Shown piece by piece: positions 10,740 through 23,900 of a stretch of DNA of 64,000 bases. Source of the stretch: Argyresthia goedartella (taxonomy: Eukaryota > Arthropoda > Insecta > Lepidoptera > Argyresthiidae); NCBI GenBank assembly GCA_949825045.1, contig OX463818.1, positions 27,482,906 to 27,546,905 on the forward strand, written 5' to 3'. Within the stretch, counting starts at the first letter, position 1. Every line of letters begins with the position of its first letter. Under the pieces are notes generated by a model that saw only the letters and a program-made list of their open reading frames with translations, was not told where the DNA came from and did not search any database. The translations under genes and the position numbers were made by a program.

Positions 10740-11550
10740 TAACAGTATGTAATTTATTTTCTCTGCCAATAAATACATTTTAAATTAGTGTTGAGTTAGA
10801 ATAATCCCATTCAGCCCCGTCATTTAAGTAATCTTGAACATTGTAATATCCCTTTTTCGACAAAGTCGCTGTAACATGCTTTTTAAATTGCTCAAATGGC
10901 AATTTCTAAATCTCCAGAGGTATCGTATTGTAGTAGATAATGCACTGACCCTTGAAATAATTGCTAACCTTCGCGAGTCTAAGCCGCGGCGCAACTAACG
11001 CTTGTCAAATTCGTATGTAGCACTTCCCACGTCTGCTATAGTCTGTGATTATTTCGTAAGTAAACATTACAGCTATCGCAGTTTACTCGCTATTACAGTT
11101 TGGAAAATGTTTTAAGGTTCTTGCGTACCTACATTATATTTTCGAAAATAAATTGACAAGCTACAGTTGGTACTCGTATGTCAATTGCTTTAAAAAGCTC
11201 TCTTAACGAATCTGTGCGTTTTAAATTATAAAATGCTCGAATAGCTCTTTTCTGTTTAATAAAAATAGTTTGATATCCGCTGCTTTCCCCCACAACATAG
11301 GACATGACACTAGGAAAGTAACTAAAATATACTAGCCTAGATGTAGCCACATCCGTGTTTTTTCTTATGTTCCTAACAGCGTAAGCCTCAGAACTTAATT
11401 TACCAGCTAATTTATCTATGGGGGTCCCCACTGCAATTTGCTATCATTCGTATCGTTTACTAATTCTAACGTGTTGCTGCCTAACACTAAACTGGTCTCA
11501 ACTTGCCTGACATTTGAAAGTGAGAATTTGATTTGGTTTTACTAGCGTTT
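10740..11550 (-). pseudogene. Decayed CR1/Daphne-like LINE reverse transcriptase, C-terminal part
   Basis: On the minus strand the longest open piece (11431-11129) reads PIDKLAGKLSSEAYAVRNIR, then RLVYFSYFPSVMSY and IKQKRAIRAFYNL. This is the thumb/C-terminal region of a jockey/CR1-type RT. Upstream (to about 11550) lies 'TKQIQFSLSNVRQV' in another frame. Downstream (11000-10790) is the usual end with VAPRLRLAKVSN and GYYNVQDYLND. Frameshifts and stops separate the pieces, and the catalytic FADD region is absent. Confidence 0.8.
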
Positions 11551-11785
11551 AACAATATATATAAATGAATTCCGCTGCTCAAATAAAGTGTCACTTAAAT
11601 GTCATACTGGCGCTGTCAGTCGACATCGATTGTGACTTTGAGTCTGTCAAGTTGTGGAGCATCGGGGACGAAACTATCAAAACGAAAAAGTTTTGCGTAA
11701 TCTTCGATTGGATTCATCTATTGTGGACATATATTATTATACTTACCTTAAAACTAAGTTAACCACAAAACAAACACCAAAAGTT

Positions 11786-11948
11786 TCATCCATATGACTG
11801 TTTAATGTTCTTGGAATGCACTATATCAACTGTGGTCTCATGGCATTGTCTAAGGTCCATGTCATAGACTCCGAGGCAGAATTTATTCTCCGGTGGCTTG
11901 AAGTAGTCCAAACCACGACCTATTTTTATTATCCATCCTGTACTGAGC
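11786..11948 (-). CDS. MITD1: MITD1 exon 4 (last)
   Basis: 163 nt. The acceptor is tatttgcag. The first base completes a Thr codon with exon 3, followed by [16 protein letters not shown] and [13 protein letters not shown] and a TGA stop at 11788-11786. This is the best-conserved part of the family. Confidence 0.92.
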
Positions 11949-14900
11949 CTGCAAATAGGAAAGGATGTTTTCAGTATGATGATATGAGATAGAGCTCTGG
12001 GCACAAAAAAATAAATATATTTTTGGCCCCACTTGAAAACATAACAATTGTATAGTGGCTTTAGGGTATTTTTTCTAAAGGTGCCAAAAAATCTATCCCT
12101 AGGAAAAAAGATACGAAGGCTTTAAATAATTGCTTATTAAAACTGCAAGTTATGCTTAGTGTAGATATTAAATTAAATTAAATAATAATATATTATCAGG
12201 CTTCCAAGGCCCATAGGTACATTCCACATTAAAACTATTACACATTAAATTACATTACATTAAATTAAAATAAATAGAGTCTGACAAACGAAAGCGTGAC
12301 CTGAGAAAACGTGGTAGAATTCATAAAACCTCTATGTGGTATCACTAACATAAATCACTATACTCCGTTCAGTTATTCAAAAGATCTTTGCCTCTCTTTC
12401 TGCTGTACGGAAGCGTTACAGCTAGAAAGAGAGACAGAGGTTTAGAAGAACGGAGAGGAGTGTGACTATCTATCACTTTGTCGTTTGACGTGCCTTTGAC
12501 AGCATAGTATTGTTGCCATATTGAAACTTTTAAGAAAACTCCAGGTCACGCTTTCGTTTGCCAGACTCTAGTATTCAAATAGAATAATTGCAATACAAGA
12601 TAGATTAAATAAAAATAATAATATGGAAAGGGATTCCACACTACCAGGAAAGACAGGTATGCAGACATGAGATATGCAGATATGAAGGTACCTAAGATAC
12701 TAAAAGAGCTCATTTAGATTTATTTAGCTTTTTATTGTAAAATAATAAGTTATCACAACTAAATATATGGAATCCTTATAATGATAAATACACCGTAATT
12801 ATTGAAAACGTGCAAAGGAAGTTCCTTCGTGCATTTAATTATAAACGTCATCGCCCATATTCCAAACTACGTATCCTAAGCCAACTAATAATGTACTCTG
12901 TGTCCTAAGCTATTTAAGGGGATACCTCGTCCATGCAAGGGTCCGCGTTACTCCAGGCGGAATGACCCGCAGTGTGAGAGGGACGGAATCGAGGAAAAAT
13001 GACAAAAAGTCGGTTTTAAATTAACTAAAATAGCTATGGATATTTCTATAATAGGTAATTTAGGTATTGTCAAAACCCATCTAAATAAATATTTTTGAAT
13101 TATGTGTGCTATTTATTCTAATTTGGCAGAAAATCAAAAAATGTGTAAATTTAGACCTCATTTCAATAATTACTTCTGTCGAGCGAAATTCCTCAGATCG
13201 CGTTTCTGTTATAACAAAATCTAGAAAAAGGTCCCAAAATTGTTATATTAATTAATTTAACTTGGGACTTCTTTTGAACAGCAGAGAAATAACTTCAAAA
13301 AGTGTCGATATATCACCTTAAATTATACGGCTTACCCACGCTTGAATCAAGACAAACTATTATAGAAGCAACGACATTATATAGTCTATGTAACAACAAT
13401 TTCGACTGCAGATACCTCGGTAGTAGATTATGTTATTTGGTGCCTCCATAGACGTGCTGCGCGTGACCAGAAACTATTCGCGACTACATACTCAGTGTAA
13501 AACAAATGCGTACCTCTGCGAATACTAGTAAGTAGATAACTGGAACACACACCTTGAGTCGGCAGACATATTCAGTCTACCAATATAAAAATTCAAACAA
13601 GTCTCGGATCAGTTGTAGTGTCTGCTTTTGAGTTATTAAAGTTACACATAGATATTTCTGCAGTGCGTTGGACCTTTATACATTATTATCCGTTATGATT
13701 TATATTATATCTCTTTCTGTTTTTATAACGAACATTGTTTTATAGCTTTTATAATTTTTATTGACCTACCTAAATATTTTTAAATTCTAAACAAATCTAC
13801 ATTGTTAACAGATAGCCCCAACTAGTACGCACCTTTAGATGACATACACTCTTTGTTACACTTAACTATGACACCCATAGGTGTCATAATTAAGTGTAAG
13901 CCGTTTTTCGTCCCGAATAAATAAAATAAATCTAAATTACTTTAACAAGGTACTCTATAAAGCCACTCTACTACACAAGGTTGCAAGTTGGTGCAACAAT
14001 ATTTTTTTTGGGCCCAAAATGTTGCATTGACCATTTAGTGAGTTGACCCTTTGAATCTTATATGACTTCATAATTCATGTCCAAAAAAAATTTTCCGATA
14101 TAAGATACTAGAGCAGGTGCCCGTGGCTTCGCTCGCGCAATCTTGTGTAAAAATGAATGGCCAGTCCAAACAAACGTTAACCCTCCCCTCTTCCCCTCTC
14201 CCTCCCCCTTCCCCGCTTGTGGGGGGGGTCCCCTCCCCCCTCCCCCGCTCAATAAAGCCCTGTCGCTAAAACCCTCATTAGCTATTTAGACATCTCTATA
14301 CCTACCTGACAAGGGCAACTTCATAGTTTTTGAGTTTCATACAACTCTTAACAACCACAGCGTTCCCAACAGGTAGGGGGCAGAATTTTGAAAATCTCTT
14401 GTTAATCTAACTAATCGCCTGCATCATTGGTGAAGGATTGGTCAAGATTCGTTGCTCAAGTAGTTTCTGAGTTCATACGAACCCTAACCCCTCCTTTTCC
14501 CCCTTATGGGGGCGAATTTCGATAATAACCGACGTCTCACATCTATAAACTACCTACCTACCTACAAAGTTAAAACAGCTTCATAGGTTATATAGCATAG
14601 CATAGCATTTTTTATGTCCATACAAAGTTATTTCCCCCTTCCCCCCTCTAGCAGAGATAAATTCGAAAAATAACTTGTTTGGTTGACATCTCATAAACTA
14701 CCAACCTGCAAAATTTTAGCTTAATGTTTGATTTTCATGCTAACTTCAAACCCAATTTCTCCTCTTAGGGGATGAATTTCGCCAAAGCTCTTCTTAGTAC
14801 TACTGTTCGATTCCAAATCGATATTCGATCGATGGTTTCGGAACGGCCATTTTGAATTTGACGTTGCTGCCAACCTAGCAGTTTTTTGACAACTGACAGA

Positions 14901-17900
14901 CGAAAGCCCTCGCAATGTAACGCGTATTGATTTGGGTATTGAAATTAAATCGTAAGCCATCTGGAATTGTATTCGGGTTCCCCTCAGGATTGTCTATATA
15001 GCTGAGTGTGTTGTGGTTCCCCGAACCAGATAAAGTTCGCATTTACGTGGCCGATTGGTTTTTCCCACGTAACATAACCTGTGTTGGAACACTGTGCTGG
15101 CCTGCCAGTCATACCTGGTTGGCTGAAGAACCTGTCTACCAAGAAGAGCCTAGGGTGCACCCGGGCCTTGCAGAGAGTCAGGAAGTTGACGGGACCGAAG
15201 CACAGACCAGGTCAGATAGATTCATAATTAATAGCTCGGTGAATCGCCGACGTTCACACTTCTTGGCATCTGATCGCTACGCTACCTCGTAGCTGATGGG
15301 CCCCTGCGAGGTCATTGGGTGCCGAGAAGCCTGAACATTTTGGTAGCAAGAGCGTGGTTTCCTGAGATTTGCAGCCGTCAAGGGCTCCAGGAACCCACGA
15401 TTTGGGACTATCAATCTGTAGGTATAGGCGGTTATTAGCTAACTTGGTGTTGTTCCTGTATCCACATAGATTGGTAGTATTGTAAGCTATAAGTCTATTG
15501 CTGGTAGTAGACAGACAGATATTACAGTTTTCCCTAAATGACCAGTTGTACTGAGATGTGACTCAGAATAGTAGGTACTCAACTTAGGTACATTGTAGGT
15601 GAATTTGAAATTTGCATTGAAGTACCAGTTAGTCAATCTATTAGTGGTCTGGTAATGCTAATGAATGTTTGGTTAACATAGGTAGTTACATCTATTGATA
15701 GCAGGCTATTACATTGTTTTCAGTTTATAGCAATTTATAACTTGAACTAATATTGACTATCTGTGTGTGTTATAATGATAAAGGGAAACTAAATTGTATT
15801 TACAGAATTTATATAGATATAAAACTCGGTTCCTATTGTTCAAGGAAAACAGCATTGTTTAAGTTGTGGTTTAGGGTTCCCTCGTTTGGGTTATAGACTG
15901 GAGGGTCCAATAAAATTGAGTTACTGCAAATTGTGAGTAAGTATCGTTCCGATCATGTCGTTATCTGAAATCCAGATGGGTGTTTCTAAGGAACTCAGAT
16001 GGTTTTCCTCCGCACACGGTCTGATAGACCGTTTAGATAGGCATGATGTGGTATTGGAGCGGTCTATGGACGTTAAGGAACGTTACAATAGGGTGCTCGA
16101 ATTGTCCGCGCAGGCGGAATCGGTTGATGGTTGCGCACCTGACAGGCTGTCACGGTTGCTAGGGGATGTCGACCAATGTATGGAGATGGCAGCTGCTATC
16201 ACGCAGAAGGCTGCGGACATACGTAGACAGCGCGAGTCCAGCCATGGTGGTGACATCGAAGCACCTCTGCCGCTTCAGGGTTCAGGGTCCAGGTTACCGG
16301 CCATAACTATGCCTACTTTTGACGGAGTGTCCGGTGAATGGATGAGCTTCATCAATCTGTTCGACAGTTTGGTGCACATGCGATCGGACATTACCAAGTC
16401 TGTCAAGATGGCTCAGCTGGTGGCAGCATTGAGGGGTGAGCCTAGGGAGCTGGTCGCTCATTTGACAGTTACGGAGGGTAACTATGAAACGGCCAGACAA
16501 TTGTTGGTCAGACGTTACCATAACAAACGGAGGTTGGCCGATGCCCAACTGAACCGTTTGTTTAGTATCCCGGTAGTGAACAAGGTCGGGGCCATACAGA
16601 CGGAGGTTTTGAACCCGTTGTTGTCCGTCACCAAGGCTCTAGAGAATCTTGGACTTCCGGTTGGTGAATGGTCGTACCTACTGCTGTACATTGTACTTTC
16701 CCGCCTACCCGCTGACGTGCAGACTCGTTTCGAACAGTCTCACGGGAGGTCGGCCGAGGACCTGCCCGCCTTCTCCGACTTGGTCGGATTCTTGGAAGAG
16801 GAGGCTCGACGGGCAGAGAATTTGGGGTTGACGGTCACCCATCCTTCGGAGCCACAGAGCTGCCGGGAGCGCTGTGAGTAGGGGCCCTCCGACGAGGAAG
16901 GACCGCACCAACCGGTAGTCGTATGGGACTGTGAGTGCATTGACCCCACATAGTGAGACCTGCCCATGTTGTAGGCAGATTGGCCATGCTGTGGCCAATT
17001 GCAATAAGTTCGGGGAACTTAGGGTTGAGGGACGGCGCCGGATGGCCAAGCAGCGGAGCTGGTGTTTCCTGTGCCTCGGGCCACACATGGCTAGGGACTG
17101 CAAGCGTACCAAAATGTGCGGATATTGTGGTGGGGCCCACAACAATCTGTTGTGCATGAACCGGTCCGGCCAACAGCCTCCACAGGGCCGTATCCAGGGT
17201 GACACGGCATGGGGCCCTGAGAATTCGTTTGCGACTCGGAGCGCAACTCAGGGGCCAACGTCCCCACGTCCACAGGGCCGTACCCAGGATGACACGGCAT
17301 GGGGCCCTGAGAATTCGTTTGCGACTCGGAGCGCAACTCAGGGGCCAATGTCCCCACGTGCACAGGGCGGTACTAGGGTGCAGGGCCGCACTCAGGGTCA
17401 TCACATGGGGGGCCCTGAGTTTTCGGTTGCGACTCAGCATCCGACTCAGCGGGCAATGGGGCCACAAGCACGCAGCCACCCAGGGGTGCAGGGCCGCACT
17501 CAGGGTCATCACATGGGGGGCCCTGAGTTTTCGGTTGCGACTCAGCATCCGACTCAGCGGGACATTGGGTATGTTGAGCAGGCCGTAACGGGCGGGTGGC
17601 ATGGGACACCTTCGAGCTATGCGGATGCGGTTCGGACGCCGCCTCAGTTGTCGCCCCGCTCGTCGCCTCGTCCTCGTCGGTCGCATGTGATGTCCCCCCC
17701 GCTCATGGAGCGGCCACGGTTGAATTCACGCCCACAACCCTTCGGGGGGCGTCGTAGGGTGGCAATGGAACCGGCTTGTGGGCCATTTGTGCAATGGGAC
17801 CCTCTGGCGTATAGCTGCCTACCTGATCGGTTACAGGCACAGTGGGGCCCCGGGGGTCCTCGCTAGGAATTTGCGGCCCAACCATTGGTTGCCCCCCAAC

Positions 17901-20900
17901 CGGAGACGGTGGTGTTACCGATCGCCTCTGTGCTTGTTTGGGATTTGGCGGGCAACCCAACATACGTTCGCGCCCTATTAGATTCTGGAGCTCAGGGCTG
18001 CATTGTATCGAACGATTTAGCAAAATGGTTGGGCCTCAAGGTAAATAGGTATAATAAATCAATACGGGGCGTGGGGAATGTTACGGTTACGAATGTAGTT
18101 GGTCAATCGGTGATCACGTTCTCTCCACGTTATGACATTTTGACAAAAACATCCGTGCAAGCTTTAGTAATGACGCATGTCATGGGCAAACACCCCTTGG
18201 TGAAGTTGAATCCGGCCGTTCGATTCCTGACGTCAGGACTCAAGTTGGCGGATCCCGATTTTGACACTCCAGCCCCGGTCGACCTGCTACTGGGAGCAGA
18301 CGTTCTGGGTAGGTTTCTGTTGTCGGATCGGCGAGTTCTTCAGCCGGACGGGTTGATTGCTGTGGATACTAAGTTTGGTCACGTGATCATGGGTCCGGCA
18401 TTGCCAATGGTTAGGCCTGCCGAGTCAGATGGCATACTTATTGGCTCAGCGTTGTCAGACGCTATCCAACGTTTCTGGGAGATAGAGGAACCTCCCACCG
18501 CTCGTCGAGTCGACGCAGACGAAGAAGAGTGCGAGTTGTTTTACCAGAATAGTACTGGTCGCCTTCGTTCTGGTCGTTTTGTAACTCGACTGCCTTTCAG
18601 GGCCGATCGACCGCCACTAGGAGAATCTAGGAAGATGGCTGAGACGAGATTGATGTCGATGGAGCGTAGGATGTCAAGGGACGCCGTATTTAAACAAAAA
18701 TACGTTGATTTCATGAGGGAGTATGAGTCGTTAGGACACATGTCGGTATCGGGTGTGGACTGGAGATCTGAGGATCATTGTTTCCTTCCACACCATGCCG
18801 TCCTACGAACCCCTACCGGCAAGATTCGAGTTGTTTTTGATGGGTCAGCACCTACCTCGAACGGGATGTCCCTGAATCAGTGTCTACATTCGGGACCCAA
18901 GTTGAGTCGTGATATTTCGGATATTCTCACGAGCTTTCGGAGGCACCAGGTTGTATTTGTCGCAGACATTCGGATGATGTTTAGGCAAACGGTAATTCAT
19001 CCGGCTGACAGAAGGTATCAGTTGATACTTTGGCGTGAGTCCACGGCCGAGCCAGTCAAGGTCTATGAGTTGAACACGAACACGTATGGGTTACGGTCTA
19101 GCCCGTATTTGGCGATGCGTACCCTGCGGGAGTTGGCGTCGCGTGACCGTGTGAGCTATCCTAGAGCCGCCGCTATCCTGGAGCAAGATTTGTACGTCGA
19201 TGACGTCTGCACAGGGGCAGCCAGTGTAGAGGAAGCTCTGGACCGACGTGACGAGCTCATTCAATTGCTGGAACGAGGCGGCTATGAACTACGCAAGTGG
19301 ATGTCCAACTCCCCTGAGTTGATGGCTGGTCTCCCAGATGAGTTTCAACAAGACCCGCACGTTTTTGAGAATCCTGACAACCCTAACATGTTGTCAGTGC
19401 TTGGAATTCAGTACCGGCCCGTCCATGATGAGTTTACCTATCGGGTGGTTTTAGAAACACCGAAGGCCTGGACGAAGCGGTCAGTACTGTCAACGATTGC
19501 GAGAACGTTCGACCCGAATGGATGGATTTCTCCAGTCACCTTTGCTCTCAAATGTTTTATGCAAAGGCTATGGGCGGCTCAGTTGACCTGGGACACCCAC
19601 CTCTCAGGTGATTTGTTGACTGATTGGACGCAAATGTTCACCTCGCTATCGGACATAAATAATGTATCGCTGCCGAGGAAATTGGTCCCTGCTGGGGATT
19701 ACAGGGCAACCCTCCACGGGTTTTGTGATGCCTCTGAACGAGGGTTTGCGGCAGCGGTTTATTTGCGAACCGTCACCTCCACCGGGGAGGTCGACGTGCG
19801 TTTGGTTTTGGCAAAAAGCAAGGTAGCGCCTATTCGGACAAGGATGACGATTCCAAAACTGGAACTGTCCGGGGCTGCTCTTTTGACCAAACTTTTGAAT
19901 CACACTCTAACAGTGTTGCGTGGGTCAGTGGTTTTGGAGGATACGGTGTACGCGTGGACGGACAGCCAGATTGTTTTGTGCTGGCTGAAGGCTTCGGTCC
20001 ATAACTTAGAGGTTTTTGTTGCGAACCGTGTCTCCCAGATTGTGTCGTCTGAGGTCCCACTGAGCTGGAGACATGTACCAGGAGAATTGAACCCGTCTGA
20101 TTGTGCATCCAGGGGATGTCGGGCTCCTGAACTCGTTAGACACCATTTGTGGTGGGGACCACCCTGGCTTGCCAGGAGAGAATCGGACTGGCCCCACAGC
20201 CATGTAGTAGTATCTTCGGATCATGGCCCCAGAGCGGCCGTGCATGTTACCCAGAAGGCTGAGGACCCTGACGCCGGGTTTCTGCTGGACCGGTATAGCT
20301 CACTTGACAAGTTGATAAACGTGTCCACTTGGATTAGGAGATTCGCTCGAAATTGTCGTACTCCTCGCGATCAGCGAACGTTGAACCCTATTCTGACTCC
20401 GGCAGAGCGAAACGAGTCGCTACTGAATTTGGTCCGGTTGGTACAGTCCTCGAAGTTTGGGGCAGAATTGGAGATTATACGAAGTGGACGTTCGAAATTC
20501 AATGGAGCCGTCGCGCGTCTCAACCCCTTTGTTGATTCGACCGGGTTACTTCGGGTAGGAGGAAGATTGCGCAATGCGAATCTGTCGTATTCGGCTCGTC
20601 ACCCACTTCTGCTCCCCAAGGGGGGACAGTTAGTTGAATTGCTGGTGACTGATCGTCATATTAAAAACGCGCATGCCGGCTGTAACGCGTTGTTGGCCAC
20701 GCTCCAGCGGGAGTTTTGGATCTTATCTGCCCGCCGTGTCATACGGAACATCGTGTTTCGGTGCATGCCTTGTTATCGACTTAAGGCTGCCACGATGCAA
20801 CCTCTCATGGGGGACTTGCCCCCTGATCGTGTGAATGAGGTCAGACCGTTTTCAGGTGTTGGTACGGATTTTGCCGGACCGTTTATGGTGAAGAGTTCAC

Positions 20901-23900
20901 GATTGCGTACCGCTAAGCAATACAAGGCGTACCTATGTGTGTTTGTTTGTTTATCCACCAAGGCGGTACATCTTGAGCTCGTTGCTGATCTCTCGACAGA
21001 GGCTTTCATTGCTTGTTTGGATAGGTTTGTTTCTCGAAGGGGACTTCCAACTTTGATCCGCTCTGATAACGGCACTAACTACGTCGGTGCGGAACGATAC
21101 TTACGAGAGATAGTCAACTTTTTGAATGTAAATAAAGTGGATATTGGAACGGCCCTCTCCCGTCGGGGTATACAGTGGACCTTCAGCCCACCGAGTTGCC
21201 CCCACTGGGGTGGGATTTTTGAGGCCGTAGTTAAGTCAGCTAAGACGCACTTGGGGCGTATAGTAGGTCAGACCGCGCTGACTTTTGAGGAGCTCGCGAC
21301 ATTGTTTTGTAAGATCGAGGCCGTTCTCAATTCGCGACCGTTGTGTCCGCTCAGCTCGGATCCAAATGACCTGGAGGCTCTGACCCCAGGCCATTTCTTG
21401 ATAGGACAGCCACTTAACGCGTTGCCCGAGCACCCCTTCGAGGGAGTGAAATTGTATCGGTTGTCAAGGTATCAGATGTTGCAGCAGTTTACTCAGAATT
21501 TCTGGAAGCGTTGGTCGCTCGAGTATCTGCATATCTTACAACAGCGCCTTAAGTGGACTGACAAAACCAGCCCCCCTAGCGTTGGTGACCTCGTTCTGGT
21601 TAAGGATGCTAACCTACCGCCACTACGTTGGCGCAGGGGGCGCATTGTTAACTTGTTCCCTGGCAAGGAAGGGACCCCCCGGTCTGCAGAGGTTCTAGTA
21701 GGAGGCTCGGTTCTAAAACGAGCGGTAGCAACGTTGTCTCGGCTGCCCGTAGATTAGGGGACAGGTGGGTGCCTGTCCGGGCGGGTGATTGTTCGATTCC
21801 AAATCGATATTGAATTTGACGTTGCTGCCAACCTAGCAGTTTTTTGACAACTGACAGACGAAAGCCCTCGCAATGTAACGCGTATTGATTTGGGTATTGA
21901 AATTAAATCGTAAGCCATCTGGAATTGTATTCGGGTTCCCCTCAGGATTGTCTATATAGCTGAGTGTGTTGTGGTTCCCCGAACCAGATAAAGTTCGCAT
22001 TTACGTGGCCGATTGGTTTTTCCCACGTAACATAACCTGTGTTGGAACACTGTGCTGGCCTGCCAGTCATACCTGGTTGGCTGAAGAACCTGTCTACCAA
22101 GAAGAGCCTAGGGTGCACCCGGGCCTTGCAGAGAGACAGGAAGTTGACGGGACCGAAGCACAGACCAGGTCAGATAGATTCATAATTAATAGCTCGGTGA
22201 ATCGCCGACGTTCACACTTCTTGGCATCTAATCGCTACGCTACCTCGTAGCTGATGGGCCCCTGCGAGGTCATTGGGTGCCGAGAAGCCTGAACAACTAC
22301 CCTACGCTGTACAAGGAACCCTTGTACAAAGTTCCATGTCTCTAGGACCAGCAGTTTAGGCTATGCATTGATAAATCAGTCAATAAGTCAGGACTTTGAA
22401 TTCTATATTTTAGAGCTGTGGTCTAGTGAGTTATATGCTTGCTTCTCATCTCATTCACATCAATATTTTCAACACACTTGAGAGGAAAAAACAGACTCGT
22501 ATTAATTATCACCACACAACAAAAAGTAAACAAATATTTGTAAAGAGTCTCAATATGTTTAGAGTGCCTGCGTTTCGAGCTGTCATGTCAATGTCAACAT
22601 GACAGCTAAGTACGAATATGGGGAAGTGTCTTGTTTGTGATGATTGTGCAAAATAATCAGATATTAAAATAATATGAATAGGAATAGACTTTAAATGTCG
22701 TTTCATTGATTACGGGTAAGTACTTGTATAAGACACATTGAATTTGGAGGAGGGGGGAGGAGGAGGGGGAGGAGGGGTGGAGGGGGGGGGGGGGGGGGGG
22801 AGGGGAGTTCCCCCCACCACTCCCCCTTTTAGGAAACCATTAGTTTTTATGTTATGGAGGTCCAAAGATTGAAGAAAATGCCTACATTTTTTGGATTTCG
22901 GGGGTGTTGGAGGAGGAGAGGGGTTGGAGGGGGGGTTGCCAAGAGTAGGGGGTCGCCTCGCTCCGCTCCGCTTCGCTCCGGCTCCCGGGTCTGCTGTAAC
23001 GTGTGAACCTAACAAACCTATCTTTAGTTTTTAAACAGCAAGTGACCTAAATCAACCAATTTGGTTCTGATGTGACATGCTCGGGGATGCTTCTGCTCCG
23101 GCTAGAGGGGTGCCAGGAGTAGAGGGTCGCCTCGCTCCGCTCCGCTTCGCTCCGGCTACCGAGTCTGCTATAACGTGTGAACCTAACAAACCTATCTTTA
23201 GTTTTTAAACACTGCAATTTGCTTCCGTGACTCCGTTGCAATATGGTATCAAAACTCCATAAAGTAGTTAGTAAGTAAACAAAGCCAAAGTCGTCGAGAG
23301 AATCACGGATAAAACGCAACAGCAGGGGGGTGACAGTTCCTATCTGTGACGGAATCTTCAAAGAAAGAAGCTCCATCTTGTAATGTGAACAATGAACTAT
23401 ATATACTGTGAGATATTAACCTAGTACCTCAATTTTTTTGTAGATGTCCCTCAAGCTAAGAAAAATCAGCCAAACTTGGTGTTACCACCAAAAATATTCT
23501 TTCCCTACAATTCGGTATAATAACTCAACTTCAACTTCTGTTCATGGCAATCTGTCCCTGCTTTTGCCAGACAATATCTGCCAGTATCAGGCAGTTGTAT
23601 TGTTGTGTAAGTTGATCTACATTAAATTAAATTGTACCATCTACCATTCCACCACGTACTTAGGTACTGATTTTTTCGCATTTATACATATAATGTGGCA
23701 TACGAGATTACATCGTTAACTCTAAAAAAGGTAGCACCCACGCGAAGTTCAAGAGTCCTTAAAAAACAACTTTATAAAGCGAACATAGCCAGATTTCTAT
23801 CGGACGTCCGAGCGCTCAAGGAGTGCGCAAGGTTATGTCCGCGGCTTATAGTTTAATAGCAACCAGCAGAGAATCACTTATGGGTCGTACACTAATTGTA

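Larger units (their letters stand above)
16931..17866 (+). pseudogene. BEL nucleocapsid and repeat-rich linker
   Basis: The open segment contains Cys/His clusters ([40 protein letters not shown]) typical of the BEL nucleocapsid region. A low-complexity linker built from two kinds of in-frame tandem repeat follows. No ATG supports an independent start. It ends at a TAG (17864-17866), after which the same frame reopens as pol. This single stop could be a mutation or a read-through site. Confidence 0.85.
14799..22300 (+). mobile_element. BEL/Pao LTR retrotransposon with 5-bp TSD
   Basis: A full element runs 14804-22295. It has LTRs at both ends and is flanked by the direct repeat ACTAC (14799-14803 and 22296-22300). 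The order is gag, nucleocapsid, protease, RT, RNase H, integrase, as in BEL/Pao. The LTRs differ by eye at only two bases plus one 28-bp indel, so the insertion is recent. Coding is interrupted by one frameshift and two in-frame stops. A G-rich tract before 21790 would serve as polypurine primer, and the likely primer-binding site begins just after 15337. Confidence 0.95.
14107..22450 (+). repeat. RTE-like LINE 3' UTR remnant split by the BEL element
   Basis: The segment 14107-14803 starts with 'gcccgtggcttcgctcgcg' and then holds several degenerate repeats of the type 'ccc...ttaggggatgaatttc'. This style is familiar from RTE-like elements of moths. The sequence resumes directly after the BEL element at 22301 ('tgtctctaggaccagcag'), so the LTR element inserted into it. 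No coding part remains. Confidence 0.55.

Noticed and set aside
14058..14252. Gly/Pro-rich minus-strand frame
   Set aside because: Low-complexity C/T tract of an RTE-like tail, with no conserved residues.
15008..15292. 94-codon frame inside both BEL LTRs as a gene
   Set aside because: It appears twice only because the LTR is duplicated. It has no recognisable domain, and one copy differs by two changes with no sign of selection.
16294..17686. Several minus-strand frames within the BEL element, some with Cys or Arg repeats
   Set aside because: They are antisense shadows of gag and the tandem-repeat linker. Their repeats reflect the DNA repeats.
22710..23015. Proline-rich minus-strand frame
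   Set aside because: It is produced by the G-rich tract and contains no domain.
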